In this document: one piece after another, positions 39,021 to 47,980 of the stretch | How positions within the stretch are numbered: position 1 is the first letter of the stretch | How the letters are laid out: each line of letters opens with the position of its first letter | Assembly: GCF_001190925.1 (NCBI RefSeq) | Contig: NZ_CP011072.1 | Span: forward strand, 5,084,001 to 5,148,000 | Direction: 5' to 3' | Origin: Azoarcus sp. CIB | Lineage (GTDB): Bacteria > Pseudomonadota > Gammaproteobacteria > Burkholderiales > Rhodocyclaceae | DNA: 64,000 nt | Program-made: the position numbers and the translations under genes | Notes under the pieces: model-generated | The model's database searches: none | Told to the model about the DNA's origin: nothing | The model's input: the letters and a program-made list of their open reading frames with translations, nothing else

Positions 39021-40331
39021 TCAGACGGCCAGCTTGCGCAGCCCGAGCTGCTCCATGAAGGCATCGACGCGCCCCTGCGTGCGCACCTCGTCGAACTCCC
39101 GCTCGTCGCCCATGTTCCCCTCGTAGGTCATGATCGGGATGCCGGCCTTGGCCATCGCCTGGCGGTTTTCCATGATGCCGACCGACAGGCCTTCGCAGCC
39201 GCGGTTGAGGTGCATCATGCAGCCGTCGACACCCCAGTCGCGCGCGATGTTGAGCATCATCTCGGACTTCACCGAGGGGTCGAAGAACTGCTGCCACAGC
39301 GGCTTCGAGAGGTTCCAGTCCGCATACAGGCGCAGCGCCGTGTCGCGATCGTTCATCTCGATGCCCTTCTCCCACGGCACGGTGCGCGCGCCCCAGGAGC
39401 CGTCCTCCTTGTACTCCCAGGTACCTTCGAGGCCGAAGGTGTAGAGGGAGCCGATCGACACCGCACCGTAGCTCTCGAGGTAGCGGAAGATCTTCAGGAA
39501 GGGCCAGGGCGGCTGCGTGTCGGACATCAGGCGGCAGCGCTCGTTGGGCACCGCGGCAATGCCGCGCACGACGCGGTCCTTCACTTCGTCGTACAGCTCG
39601 TCCATGAAGTCCGCGCACCACTGCGACGACTTGTGCAGGATGCACAGCACGTAAAGCGAGTACATCGTCTTCTCGTCGAGCGGCGCGGGGCGAGCCTTCT
39701 GCAGCTCGCAGATCTGCGCCCAGCGGCTGGTCGAGCGCATCTCGTTCTTGATCGCGCGGATCAGCAGCTCGTCGTCGCACTTGCGCCCGGTCGCCTTCTC
39801 GACGAACTCGATCGAGTCGTGCAGCTGCGCCGTCACGTAGTCGAGCCGTTCCGGGGTGAGGTCCTTGTACGCGCCGACCGAGACGTCGACATAGAAGTCG
39901 GGGATGTTCTTCACGCGCGCGACGTGCTGGTACCACTTCGCGTGCGAGCAGCAGATCTGCGTCTGGTAGATGAAGTCCGACTTCGGCCACTTGCCGCCGT
40001 AGAAGTACTCGTCGAGGTGCATGCTGCCCCAGTAGATGCGCATGTAGGAGCACATGTCGCGGGCGAAGCCGTAGGACTCGGCTGCGTCGAGGCAGCGCTG
40101 CGTAAACTTCTTGTCGAGTGACACGCCTGCCGAATACGGCTCGCCGGTCAGCGGATAGACGTCGTCGCCGAGCGAGGTCGGGATCGCGTCGAAGGACCAG
40201 CCGGCCGCGGACCAGCGGATGCCGCCGTTTTCCTTGGCGCGGGCGTAGTTCTGATAATACTGCTCGCGCAGCTCCTTGGCCTTGCTCCACAGCTTGAGCG
40301 GCTCGGTCGGGTAAAGCGCCTTCATGTCCAT
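39021..40331 (-). CDS. bzdO: benzoyl-CoA reductase-type catalytic subunit (BzdO-like)
   Basis: A 436-residue subunit of the 2-hydroxyacyl-CoA dehydratase-D/BcrB-like fold, close to the length of BcrB (about 438). Conserved Cys-rich spots ([50 protein letters not shown]) are expected to bind a [4Fe-4S] cluster at the substrate site. It pairs with the BzdN-like subunit to reduce an aromatic acyl-CoA to a cyclohexadiene. It lies 19 bp after the BzdN-like gene. Confidence 0.92.
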   Translation of the reverse strand: MDMKALYPTEPLKLWSKAKELREQYYQNYARAKENGGIRWSAAGWSFDAIPTSLGDDVYPLTGEPYSAGVSLDKKFTQRCLDAAESYGFARDMCSYMRIYWGSMHLDEYFYGGKWPKSDFIYQTQICCSHAKWYQHVARVKNIPDFYVDVSVGAYKDLTPERLDYVTAQLHDSIEFVEKATGRKCDDELLIRAIKNEMRSTSRWAQICELQKARPAPLDEKTMYSLYVLCILHKSSQWCADFMDELYDEVKDRVVRGIAAVPNERCRLMSDTQPPWPFLKIFRYLESYGAVSIGSLYTFGLEGTWEYKEDGSWGARTVPWEKGIEMNDRDTALRLYADWNLSKPLWQQFFDPSVKSEMMLNIARDWGVDGCMMHLNRGCEGLSVGIMENRQAMAKAGIPIMTYEGNMGDEREFDEVRTQGRVDAFMEQLGLRKLAV

Positions 40332-40350
40332 GACTAGTCTCCTGTGGGGC

Positions 40351-41490
40351 TCAGAACAGTTCTTCTTCGCTCAGCGTCTCGAGCATCGCTTCGATGCGGA
40401 TGCGGAACGGGCCGATCGGGTTCGTGATGTCGAATTCGAGGAACAGCGTCGGGATGCCGTTGGCTTCGAGGTGACGCTTCAGGTCCGGGTAGTCGCCCTC
40501 GTGCGGATCGCAGAACTTCTGCTGCAGGAAGACGGCCGCCTGCACCTTGTATTCCTTGGCCAGGTTCAGCACGTGATCGAAGCGGGTGTGCGCCGGGTAG
40601 TCCTTGGTCGGGCAGGCCGGGCGGTCGCAGTAGCGGTCCGCGATGGCCTTGACCACGTCGTCGTCGTTCTTCGACGCGTTCCAGAAGTAGCGCGTGCCGG
40701 AGCACTGGTCGTCGATCACGATGGTGGCACCAACCGACTCGACCATCGCCATGAAGGAGACGTCGTCGTTCTCCGAACCGATGGTCATGAAGCGCGCGCC
40801 CGTCGGCCGCGTCACCTTGCGCGCCGGCAGCGCGGCGAGCACCTTCTTCAGCATCTCGTTGTGTTCGCGCTTGTCGATGAACTGCACGGTGATCGACGCG
40901 TACAGCGCCTCGACGCCGGTGACCTTGGGTTCATCCGCCTTGCGGTAGTCGAACAGCTCGCGCAGCAGGCGGCGGTTCTCGTCCATCACCGCGAGCGCGT
41001 CGCGCAGCATGGCGTCGGTGATTTCCTTGCCGGTGAGCGTCTGCAGGAACACGCGGAACTGCTGGATCTCGGCGTAATGCGCCTTGCGCGAATGCGGCGA
41101 CTGCACGTCGTTCGGCATCGCGACGTAGTAGTCCCACTGCACGCTCGGCACGTTCTGGCGCCACGAGCTGTAGGCCTGGCGGTACTGGATGCAGGACTGC
41201 GTCAGCGTGACGCCTTCCGCGTAGTCGAAGCGGCCCAGCAGGCCCTGTGCGAGCGAGTCGCGGCAGAACGGACAGAACATGCCGAAGATGTGCGGCTCGG
41301 TCACGTTCTGCGGCTCGTGCGCGCCGAGCACGCGCACCGGCAGCATGCCGGCCGCGATCAGGAGCTCTTCCGGCGTGTAGGTGCACATCGTTGCGACGAC
41401 CTGGCCGCCGGTGCGCGCCTTCCATGCGCGGGCGTAGTCGTGGCGCTTCTCGTACCACTCTTTGAACTGGTCAAACAATCCGTCGTTCAT
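40351..41490 (-). CDS. bzdN: benzoyl-CoA reductase-type catalytic subunit (BzdN-like)
   Basis: A 379-residue subunit matching BcrC/BzdN in length and fold. Cys are seen in [52 protein letters not shown] and [19 protein letters not shown]. It is the first gene of the unit N-O-P-Q-GNAT, with AAAGGAGA before the ATG. The promoter region carries an FNR-type box and two palindromic operators. The family reduces benzoyl-CoA and some substituted analogues; which one is preferred here cannot be read from the sequence. Confidence 0.92.
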   Translation of the reverse strand: MNDGLFDQFKEWYEKRHDYARAWKARTGGQVVATMCTYTPEELLIAAGMLPVRVLGAHEPQNVTEPHIFGMFCPFCRDSLAQGLLGRFDYAEGVTLTQSCIQYRQAYSSWRQNVPSVQWDYYVAMPNDVQSPHSRKAHYAEIQQFRVFLQTLTGKEITDAMLRDALAVMDENRRLLRELFDYRKADEPKVTGVEALYASITVQFIDKREHNEMLKKVLAALPARKVTRPTGARFMTIGSENDDVSFMAMVESVGATIVIDDQCSGTRYFWNASKNDDDVVKAIADRYCDRPACPTKDYPAHTRFDHVLNLAKEYKVQAAVFLQQKFCDPHEGDYPDLKRHLEANGIPTLFLEFDITNPIGPFRIRIEAMLETLSEEELF

Positions 41491-41574
41491 GAACCTGTCT
41501 CCTTTTGATTGCCCCGCCCTGTCGGGGAGCCTGTCCGGCCAAGTCGTTCCGGTCCCGCCACCTGTTCAGTCTGT

Positions 41575-41588
41575 TTGATGCCCATCAA
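41575..41588. promoter_or_regulatory. FNR/AcpR-type box at the reductase promoter
   Basis: TTGATGCCCATCAA, a perfect match to TTGAT-N4-ATCAA, the consensus for FNR-family regulators. It is centred about 91 bp before the BzdN-like start codon. In Azoarcus an FNR homologue (AcpR) activates the bzd promoter under anaerobiosis, so the same is expected here. Confidence 0.8.
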
Positions 41589-41591
41589 CTG

Positions 41592-41609
41592 ACTGAATGT
41601 TCGTTCACT
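41592..41609. promoter_or_regulatory. putative TetR operator, site 5
   Basis: ACTGAATGTTCGTTCACT, four bases beyond the FNR box on the promoter-distal side for the reductase gene. Confidence 0.68.
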
Positions 41610-41641
41610 CTACCTGCGAGTTTTTACGAAATCAAGAGATG

Positions 41642-41659
41642 AATGAACAATTATTCATT
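41642..41659. promoter_or_regulatory. putative TetR operator, site 6
   Basis: AATGAACAATTATTCATT, a perfect AATGAA-N6-TTCATT repeat whose centre is 50 bp (nearly five helical turns) from site 5. The gene-free stretch 41491-41856 holds these two operators, the FNR box and a GCGGGGCA / TGCCCCGC hairpin at 41746-41775, possibly a terminator for the rubredoxin gene. Confidence 0.75.
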
Positions 41660-41856
41660 TGCATGCAGTGGAGTGCATGCGGACGTTCGCCGGCGGGAAA
41701 CGTCAGGCGCGGGGAAACGGCTGCGGGGAGACCGGTAAACGGAAAGCGGGGCAAGGCATTGCTGCCCTGCCCCGCAAGGGATCAGGCGTGGAGGTGGCGC
41801 GGCCCCTCAGGGCAGGCGCGATGCGCTGCAGCGTCGGCGACAGGCTGTGGCGTGCC

Positions 41857-42030
41857 TCAGCCCTCCTGCTCGGGCGCCGGGTTGAAGTGTTCCTTGCCGT
41901 TGCCACAGTCCGGGCAGACCCAGTCCTCGGGCACGTCTTCCCACTTGGTACCGGGCGCGATGCCGTCGTCGGGCAGGCCGTCGGCCTCGTTGTAGGGGAA
42001 GTAGCAGGCGCTGCACTGGTAGGTGGTCAT
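41857..42030 (-). CDS. rubredoxin
   Basis: A 57-residue rubredoxin. The single iron is bound by two Cys pairs: C6-x2-C9 (YQCSACYF) and C39-x2-C42 (WVCPDCGNG). The start at 42030 gives the normal family length; a longer frame to 42258 runs through a REP element and is rejected. It is a small electron carrier lying between the anaerobic reductase unit and the aerobic benzoate unit, on the same strand as both. Its partner is unknown. Confidence 0.92.
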   Translation of the reverse strand: MTTYQCSACYFPYNEADGLPDDGIAPGTKWEDVPEDWVCPDCGNGKEHFNPAPEQEG

Positions 42031-42100
42031 GATGGCGGTCTCTCTGTCGTTGCGGGTGGGTTCGGGCGCTCTGCGGCGCTGTTGTGGGATTGCGGTTTTT

Positions 42101-42187
42101 CGTAGGGCGGGAGCTATCCCGCCAAATGGGCGTATCGGGCCGGCACCGCCGCGTGGCGGGATGCGCTGCGCTCCTCCCGCCCTACGG
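42101..42187. repeat. inverted REP pair, family B
   Basis: CGTAGGGCGGGAGC and GCTCCTCCCGCCCTACGG arms with inner TATCCCGCC / GGCGGGATGC. A single degenerate arm (CGTAGGGCGAGATGAAATCC) also lies at 43037-43060. Confidence 0.75.
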
Positions 42188-42214
42188 TCACGGGGTTGCG
42201 GAACCTCGTGAATG

Positions 42215-43018
42215 TCATATCGGCGAGCCTGCCGGGAAATTCGGCGTCCTTCGCTCACGCACGGCCGCCAGGCCTTCGCGCACCTCGGGTCCGGTGAAGC
42301 CCAGCATCTCCAGCGCGACCGAGTTGTCGAAGATCGGGCCGGCCTGGCGCAGCCAGTTGTTGAGGCTGTGCTTGGTCCAGCGCAACGCGGTCTGTGGGCC
42401 GGCGGCGAGTTTTCGTGCGACGTCGAAGGCGGTGTCGCGCAGGACCTCGGCCTCGACCGCCATCGACACGAGGCCGATGCGCTCGGCTTCCTCGCCGCTG
42501 ATCTCGTTCGACAGCAGCAGATGCAGCTTGGCCTTCGCCATGCCGCACAAGAGAGGCCAGATGATCGCGGCGTGGTCGCCGGCGGCGACGCCGAGCCGGG
42601 TGTGGCCGTCGATCAGGCGCGCATTCTTTGCAGCGATCGAGATGTCCGCCAGCAGCGCGACCGCGAGGCCGCCGCCGACCGCCGGGCCGTTGATCGCGGA
42701 GACGATGACCTTCGAGCAGTTGATCATGTTGTACACGATGTCGCGTGCTTCCTTCCACACGCGGGCGCGATGCTCGAACTCGTCGACCATCGCGGCCACG
42801 AGGTCCAGCGTGCCGCCGGCCGAGAAGCCTTTGTCCTGGCCGCGCACGACGATCACCGACACGGCCGGGTCGCGGTCGAGGTCGCGCCAGATGTCGGCGA
42901 GCTCGCCGTGGCCGGCGGCGTCCGCGGCGGGGAGCTTGCCGGGTTCGCCGAGGATCACTTCGGCGATGCCGTGATCGTGGAGTTCGACCTTGAGGTTGGT
43001 GTAGCGGCTGTAGTCCAT
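42215..43018 (-). CDS. enoyl-CoA hydratase/isomerase family protein
   Basis: A 267-residue crotonase-fold protein with [16 protein letters not shown] and [20 protein letters not shown] forming the oxyanion hole. The region [20 protein letters not shown] replaces the usual PE...GG hydratase sequence, as in several members of box gene clusters. It is the last gene of the long minus-strand benzoate unit. It may hydrate 2,3-dehydroadipyl-CoA in the lower box pathway, but this is inferred from context only. Confidence 0.83.
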   Translation of the reverse strand: MDYSRYTNLKVELHDHGIAEVILGEPGKLPAADAAGHGELADIWRDLDRDPAVSVIVVRGQDKGFSAGGTLDLVAAMVDEFEHRARVWKEARDIVYNMINCSKVIVSAINGPAVGGGLAVALLADISIAAKNARLIDGHTRLGVAAGDHAAIIWPLLCGMAKAKLHLLLSNEISGEEAERIGLVSMAVEAEVLRDTAFDVARKLAAGPQTALRWTKHSLNNWLRQAGPIFDNSVALEMLGFTGPEVREGLAAVRERRTPNFPAGSPI

Positions 43019-43078
43019 CGTCTGTCCTTCGTCATCGTAGGGCGAGATGAAATCCCGCCGAATCGGTGGTTCCGCGGC

Positions 43079-43492
43079 CTAGTCCATCAGATAGCGGCTG
43101 AAGCGCTCGCGCCATTCGTCATCGATCAGGGTCGAGCGCGGCGCGCCGCCGAGATCGGCCCACACCACCGTCTGCTTCGCGCGGAAGCGCACCTGCTCGC
43201 CCATCGTCGCGGTGGTGACGATGTCCATCGAGCTGCCGCCGATACGCGCGACGTAGAGCGTAAAGGTCAGTTCGTCGCCGTGCATGCTCGGCGCGATGAA
43301 GTCGACTTCGAGGTGGCGCATCGGCACGCCGCGGTGAATTTCGGCGTGCAACTTGTAGAAGTCGACGCCGATGCCGTCGTCGAACCAGTCCTCGACGACT
43401 TCATTGCACAGCACCAGGCACTGCGGGTAGAAGACGATGCCGGCGGGGTCGCAGTGGTGGAAGCGGATGGATTTCTTGCATTCGAAGATCAT
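43079..43492 (-). CDS. 4HBT-fold thioesterase, probable benzoyl-CoA thioesterase
   Basis: A 137-residue hotdog thioesterase. The catalytic Asp is in RFHHCDPAGIVFYPQCL, the 4-hydroxybenzoyl-CoA thioesterase signature. In Azoarcus evansii a thioesterase encoded in the aerobic benzoate cluster hydrolyses benzoyl-CoA when it accumulates, protecting the CoA pool; the same role fits here. It lies 6 bp from the hydrolase gene upstream. Confidence 0.88.
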   Translation of the reverse strand: MIFECKKSIRFHHCDPAGIVFYPQCLVLCNEVVEDWFDDGIGVDFYKLHAEIHRGVPMRHLEVDFIAPSMHGDELTFTLYVARIGGSSMDIVTTATMGEQVRFRAKQTVVWADLGGAPRSTLIDDEWRERFSRYLMD

Positions 43493-43498
43493 GGTCGT

Positions 43499-44269
43499 TC
43501 AGTCCAGGATACGGTTCACGAATTCGCCGACGGCCTCGATCACGGCCGCGGGCTGGTCCTTGTGGGGGGAGTGGCGGCAGTCGGCGAGCTTGACGAGATC
43601 CACGTCGCGCGCCTGTGCGGCGATGCGGTCGATCTGGTCCATGGTGCCATATTCGTCGTCCTCGCCCTGAATCGCGAGCACCGGGCAGGCGATGCCCGGC
43701 ACGTATTCCTCGATGTTCCACGCGCGGAAATCCGGATGCAGCCAGATGTCGTTCCAGCCCCAAAAGGCGGCCTCGACATCGGCGTGGTACTTGCCCAGGC
43801 GCGCCGGCAGGTCGGTGCTCTGCCACGCGACCTTGGCCTGGGCGATGCTGTCGACCGAGATGTCTTCGACCAACACGTGCGGCGCCATCAGGACCACGCC
43901 CGCGAGCGGCGTGCCGGTGCCGCCCGCGCAGATCAGCGCGATCGAGCCGCCGTCGGAGTGGCCGAGCAGGATGGGCCGGTCGAGCTGCAGCGCGTCGAGG
44001 AAGGCCGGCAGCACCTTGAGGCCCTCGTCGTGCATGTAACGCGTCGTGCGCGGCAGCTCGGCCGGGTCGGAACGCCCGTAGCCTGCGCGCGAATAGACGA
44101 TGGCCTCGCAGCCGGTCGCGTCCGCGACCTTCTGCGGGAAGTCCCGCCACATCGATACGGAACCCAGCCCCTCGTGCAGGAACACGATCGCGGGCGCGCC
44201 CTCGCGCGGATGCGACGAGGGCAGGCGGACGTATTCGAGACGCTTGCCTCCAATTAGCACTTGCTTCAT
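43499..44269 (-). CDS. alpha/beta-hydrolase
   Basis: A 256-residue alpha/beta-hydrolase. The nucleophile elbow is GHSDGGSIAL, HEGLGSVSMW forms the oxyanion region, GEDDEYG carries the acid and CRHSPHKDQP the His. A hydrolase (thought to act on a lactone or enol-lactone) is common in box clusters. GGGAGACC precedes the ATG. Substrate unproven. Confidence 0.85.
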   Translation of the reverse strand: MKQVLIGGKRLEYVRLPSSHPREGAPAIVFLHEGLGSVSMWRDFPQKVADATGCEAIVYSRAGYGRSDPAELPRTTRYMHDEGLKVLPAFLDALQLDRPILLGHSDGGSIALICAGGTGTPLAGVVLMAPHVLVEDISVDSIAQAKVAWQSTDLPARLGKYHADVEAAFWGWNDIWLHPDFRAWNIEEYVPGIACPVLAIQGEDDEYGTMDQIDRIAAQARDVDLVKLADCRHSPHKDQPAAVIEAVGEFVNRILD

Positions 44270-44276
44270 TCAGGTC

Positions 44277-44331
44277 TCCCGCCGGGCCGCCCCAAGGGAC
44301 GCCTGTGCCCCCTCGGGGGGCAGCGAAATGT
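44277..44331. repeat. intergenic hairpin element
   Basis: A GCCCCC-TC-GGGGGGC hairpin at 44307-44321 in the sequence CCAAGGGACGCCTGTG...CAGCGAA, an element I recognise as common between genes of betaproteobacteria. It lies between the ABC ATPase and the hydrolase genes and may attenuate transcription. Confidence 0.5.
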
Positions 44332-44358
44332 AGTTAATGAGCGTGGGGGCCGTTCATC

Positions 44359-45141
44359 TCAGACCCCCAGGTGTTTCTTGATGAGCTCGGGATTATTGCG
44401 CACCTCCACGCTCGGGCCATCAAACACGACCTGGCCTTTCACGAGGATCATCGAGCGGTCGGTCAGCGCGGTGATGGCCGCATGGTTCTTGTCGACGATC
44501 ACGGTGGCGATGCCGCTGTCGCGGATCTCGCGGATCACGCGCCAGATTTCGCGCACGATCAGGGGCGCCAGGCCCTCGGTCGCCTCGTCGAGGATCAGCA
44601 GATCCGGGTTCGTCATCAGCGCGCGGCCGATCGTGAGCATCTGCTGCTCGCCGCCCGACAGATTGCCGCCGCCGTTCTCGATGCGCTCGGCAAGCCGCGG
44701 GAAGGTCGCCATCACGCGGTCGAAGGTCCACTCGCGCTGGCCGTCGACGCCGGCGCGCGCGGCCATGATCAGATTCTCCCTGACCGTCAGGTTCGGGAAG
44801 ATGCCGCGGCCTTCGGGCACATAGGCGATGCCCAGCTTCGCGATCTTGTGCGTCGGCCCGCCCGTCATGCGCTGGCCGCGCACCAGCACGCCGCCGGCCT
44901 TGGGCGTGAGGAAGCCCATCATCGTGCGGATCAGCGTCGTCTTGCCCATGCCGTTGCGGCCCATCAGCCCGAGCGCCTCGCCCTTGCGGATGTGGAAATT
45001 CACGCCGTGCAGGATGTGACTGGAGCCGTAATAGGTATGCAGGCCGATCGCCTCGAGCAGCATCTCGCGCTGGTCGGGACTCTGCTCCGCGGCCGGCGCC
45101 GCCGCCGCTTCGTTCGCTCTGAACATGGTCATGTCATTCAT
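44359..45141 (-). CDS. livF: branched-chain-type ABC transporter ATPase (LivF-like)
   Basis: A 260-residue ATPase with GRNGMGKTTLIRTMMG (Walker A), LSGGEQQMLTIGRAL (signature) and LLILDEATEGLAP (Walker B). YVPEGRGIFPNLTVREN is diagnostic of the LivF branch. It starts 8 bp inside the LivG-like gene. With the other four Liv-type genes it should import benzoate or a related acid. Confidence 0.92.
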   Translation of the reverse strand: MNDMTMFRANEAAAAPAAEQSPDQREMLLEAIGLHTYYGSSHILHGVNFHIRKGEALGLMGRNGMGKTTLIRTMMGFLTPKAGGVLVRGQRMTGGPTHKIAKLGIAYVPEGRGIFPNLTVRENLIMAARAGVDGQREWTFDRVMATFPRLAERIENGGGNLSGGEQQMLTIGRALMTNPDLLILDEATEGLAPLIVREIWRVIREIRDSGIATVIVDKNHAAITALTDRSMILVKGQVVFDGPSVEVRNNPELIKKHLGV

Positions 45142-45892
45142 GCTCCGCCTCGTGTCCCAGGTAGGCCGCCTGCACGTCCGGGCTGTTGCGGATCTGCTCC
45201 GGTGAGCCCGATTCCAGCACCTGGCCGTTGACCATCACGGTGATGCGGTCGGCGACCGCGAACACCGCGTCCATGTCGTGCTCGACGAGCAGGATCGCGC
45301 GCGTCGCCTTCAGGCGGTTCAACAGCGTGACCATCTGCGCGGACTCCTCGGAGCCCATGCCGGCGAGCGGCTCGTCGAGCAGCAGCACTTCGGCGTCGGT
45401 CGCGAGCACCATCGCGATCTCCAGCTGGCGTTGCTCGCCGTGCGACATCGTGCCGGCGACGCGATCCTCGCGGCCCGACAGGCCCGCCTCGGCGATCGCC
45501 GCGCGTGCACGTTCGACCGCTTCGGGCATGCGCAGTGCGTTGGTCAGCAGGCTCCACGGGCGCGGCTTCCTCGACTGCGCGGCGAGGCGGCAGTTCTCCA
45601 GCACCGTGAACTTGGGGAAGATGTTGGTGCGCTGGTAGCTGCGCCCGATGCCGATGCGCGAGCGCTGGTAGGCGGTGAGCGCGGTGATGTCCTCGCCCTT
45701 GTAGCGGATCGTGCCTTCGGACGGCGGCAGGTCGCCCGACAGCATGTTGATGCAGGTCGATTTCCCCGCGCCGTTGGGCCCCAGCAGCGCATGCAGCACG
45801 CCGCGCTCGAGCTGGATATTGACCTTGTGGTTCGCGAGCAGCCCGCCGAAGCGGCGGGTCATGCCCTCGGCGGCAAGCAGGACTTCACTCAT
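45134..45892 (-). CDS. livG: branched-chain-type ABC transporter ATPase (LivG-like)
   Basis: A 252-residue ATPase with GPNGAGKSTCINMLSG (Walker A), MSHGEQRQLEIAMVL (signature) and VLLLDEPLAGMGSEE (Walker B). IGIGRSYQRTNIFPKFTVLE is typical of LivG. It overlaps both neighbours by 8 bp, indicating tight translational coupling. Confidence 0.92.
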   Translation of the reverse strand: MSEVLLAAEGMTRRFGGLLANHKVNIQLERGVLHALLGPNGAGKSTCINMLSGDLPPSEGTIRYKGEDITALTAYQRSRIGIGRSYQRTNIFPKFTVLENCRLAAQSRKPRPWSLLTNALRMPEAVERARAAIAEAGLSGREDRVAGTMSHGEQRQLEIAMVLATDAEVLLLDEPLAGMGSEESAQMVTLLNRLKATRAILLVEHDMDAVFAVADRITVMVNGQVLESGSPEQIRNSPDVQAAYLGHEAEHE

Positions 45893-46853
45893 TGGTCTTT
45901 CCCCCGTTGATGCGCGCCATGATGCGGGCGGGTGTCGCGGCCATGCCGCCCGGCATGAAGAGCACCGCCGCGACGATGGTGAGGCCCATCAGCAGCTGCC
46001 AGTGCTTGGTCATGCCGGTGAAGATTTCCTGCAGGCCGACCAGCGCCGCGGCCCCGGCGATCGCGCCGGCGAGGTTGCCCATGCCGCCGAGGATCACCAT
46101 CAGCAGCACGTCGCCGGACTTGTGCCACGACAGGTACTCGGGCGTGACGAAGCCGAACAGCACCGCGTACAGGAAGCCCGCGACACCGGCCAGGGCGCCC
46201 GCCAGCGTGAATGCGGCGAGCTTGTAGCGGAAGGTCGCGTAGCCGAGCGAGAGCATGCGGTGCTCGTTGCTGCGGATGCCGACCAGCACGCGCCCGAAGG
46301 GCGAGCGCAGCACCAGCTTCAACAGGCCATACACGGCCAGCATCGCCGCGACGACGAAGTAGTACAGATGCAGCGGCTCGTTGAGGTCGAACGGCGCCCA
46401 GCCGGCGATCGCCGCGTCCGGCTTGAAGTTGAGGTAGATGCCGTCCGAGCCGCCGCCCACCGGCGTGTCGTGGAACACGTAGTAGGCCATCTGCGCAAAG
46501 GCGAGCGTCACCATGATGAAGTAGATGCCCTTGGTGCGCAGCACGAAGAGCCCGATCACGAAGGCCGCGAGCCCTGCCGCCAGCACCGAGGCCGGCAGCG
46601 CGAGCCACAGGTTCGCCGGGTCGTACTTGGGGGTCATCAGCGCGACCGCGTAGGCGGCGATGCCGAAGTAGGCCGCATGGCCGAAGCTCACCAGGCCGGT
46701 GAAGCCGACGAGCAGATCGAGACTCATCGCGAAGATCGCCAGGATCAGCACCTTGGCGACCATCTCGGCATAGAAGTCCGAGCCGAAGGCCGGGAAGGCG
46801 AGCACGCCGGCCATCACGGCCAGCTTGAAGAACGTGGTTGTACGGGAATTCAT
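45885..46853 (-). CDS. livM: branched-chain-type ABC transporter permease (LivM-like)
   Basis: A 322-residue inner-membrane permease with about nine hydrophobic segments and the LivM landmarks LVGFTGLVSFGHAAYFGIAA, LGGMGNLAGAIAGAAAL and a C-terminal FMPGGMA. It partners the LivH-like permease to form the translocation pore. Confidence 0.92.
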   Translation of the reverse strand: MNSRTTTFFKLAVMAGVLAFPAFGSDFYAEMVAKVLILAIFAMSLDLLVGFTGLVSFGHAAYFGIAAYAVALMTPKYDPANLWLALPASVLAAGLAAFVIGLFVLRTKGIYFIMVTLAFAQMAYYVFHDTPVGGGSDGIYLNFKPDAAIAGWAPFDLNEPLHLYYFVVAAMLAVYGLLKLVLRSPFGRVLVGIRSNEHRMLSLGYATFRYKLAAFTLAGALAGVAGFLYAVLFGFVTPEYLSWHKSGDVLLMVILGGMGNLAGAIAGAAALVGLQEIFTGMTKHWQLLMGLTIVAAVLFMPGGMAATPARIMARINGGKTNE

Positions 46854-46869
46854 TGCCTCATCCTTCCTC

Positions 46870-47736
46870 TTAAGCCTTCTTGAAGATGCCTTCGGGGCGC
46901 CACAAGAGCACCAGAGCCATCACCAAATAAACCATCAGGCCCGCGAGATCGGGCAGCAGCACCTTGCCGAAGGTATCCGCGAAACCGATCACCAGCGCCG
47001 CGACGAGCGCGCCCCACACCGAACCGACGCCGCCGATCACGACGATGACGAAGGAGATGATCAGCACGGAAGAGCCCATGCCCGGATAGACGGAGGAGAT
47101 CGGCGCGGCGAGCATTCCTGCCAGCGCGGCGAGCGCGACACCGAGCGCGAACACGGTGCGATACAGCAGGTTGATGTCGATGCCGAGCGCCTTGACCATG
47201 TCGCGGTCGTGGCTGCCGGCGCGGATCATCATGCCCAGGCGCGTCTTCTGGATGAGCGAGTACAGCCCGCCGGCGAGCGCCAGGCACACGACCGAGATCA
47301 CCAGCCGATACACGGGGTAGCTGAGGTTGTCCGACAGCGGGATCGAAGCCGAGAACAGCTCGGGGATCGTCACGCCGTGCACGTCGTCGCCGACCATGAG
47401 ACTACGCAGCTCCTCGAAGATCAGGATCAGGCCGTAGGTCAGCAGCACCTGCTCGAGGTGGTCGCGCTTGTACAGATGCGAGAACAGCGCCCATTCGAGG
47501 ATCGCGCCGAACGCGAACGCAAGCGGGATGCCCAGCGCGATCGACAGCATCAGGTTGCCCGTCAGGCTCGTCAGCGCGAACGCGAGGTAGGCGCCCACCA
47601 TGTAGAAGCTGCCGTGCGCGAGGTTGATGATGCCCATGATGCCGAACACCAGCGTCAGCCCGCTGGCGACCAGGAACAGCAGCAGGCCGTACTGCAGCGA
47701 GTTCAGCACCTGGATCAGGAAGGATACGAAATCCAT
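46870..47736 (-). CDS. livH: branched-chain-type ABC transporter permease (LivH-like)
   Basis: A 288-residue permease with LNSLQYGLLLFLVASGLTLV, GIINLAHGSFYMVGAYLAF and VIVVIGGVGSVWGALVAALV, all typical of LivH. It lies 16 bp before the LivM-like gene. A repeat-filled gap separates it from the binding-protein gene. Confidence 0.93.
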   Translation of the reverse strand: MDFVSFLIQVLNSLQYGLLLFLVASGLTLVFGIMGIINLAHGSFYMVGAYLAFALTSLTGNLMLSIALGIPLAFAFGAILEWALFSHLYKRDHLEQVLLTYGLILIFEELRSLMVGDDVHGVTIPELFSASIPLSDNLSYPVYRLVISVVCLALAGGLYSLIQKTRLGMMIRAGSHDRDMVKALGIDINLLYRTVFALGVALAALAGMLAAPISSVYPGMGSSVLIISFVIVVIGGVGSVWGALVAALVIGFADTFGKVLLPDLAGLMVYLVMALVLLWRPEGIFKKA

Positions 47737-47844
47737 GAGTCTTCCCCTCCGGGCGCCTTTTCAGGGCGCCTGGATATGTGTGGAGTGAAGCGGAAGGGCT
47801 TGCGAACTATCGACCCGTCGATATGGTTCGATGCGGCACGGTCA

Positions 47845-47947
47845 CTCCCTCCCCTTCAAGGGGAGGGCTGGGGTGGGGATGGGTGGACGCCGAAGCGCCT
47901 GAAAGAAACCCATCCCCATCCTGTCCTTCCCCTTGAAGGGGAAGGGA
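47845..47947. repeat. long inverted intergenic repeat, family C
   Basis: CCCTCCCCTTCAAGGGGAGG and TTCCCCTTGAAGGGGAAGG with GGGGATGGGT / ACCCATCCCC arms, in the 244-bp gap between the binding-protein gene and the LivH-like gene. Confidence 0.8.
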
Positions 47948-47980
47948 CCCTGTCTGAACCGATCGCTGGGCGAGTTGGCC

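Noticed and set aside
42031-42258. N-terminal extension of the rubredoxin
   Set aside because: The extension is translated from an inverted REP pair and would give a length unlike any rubredoxin; the ATG at 42030 gives 57 residues.
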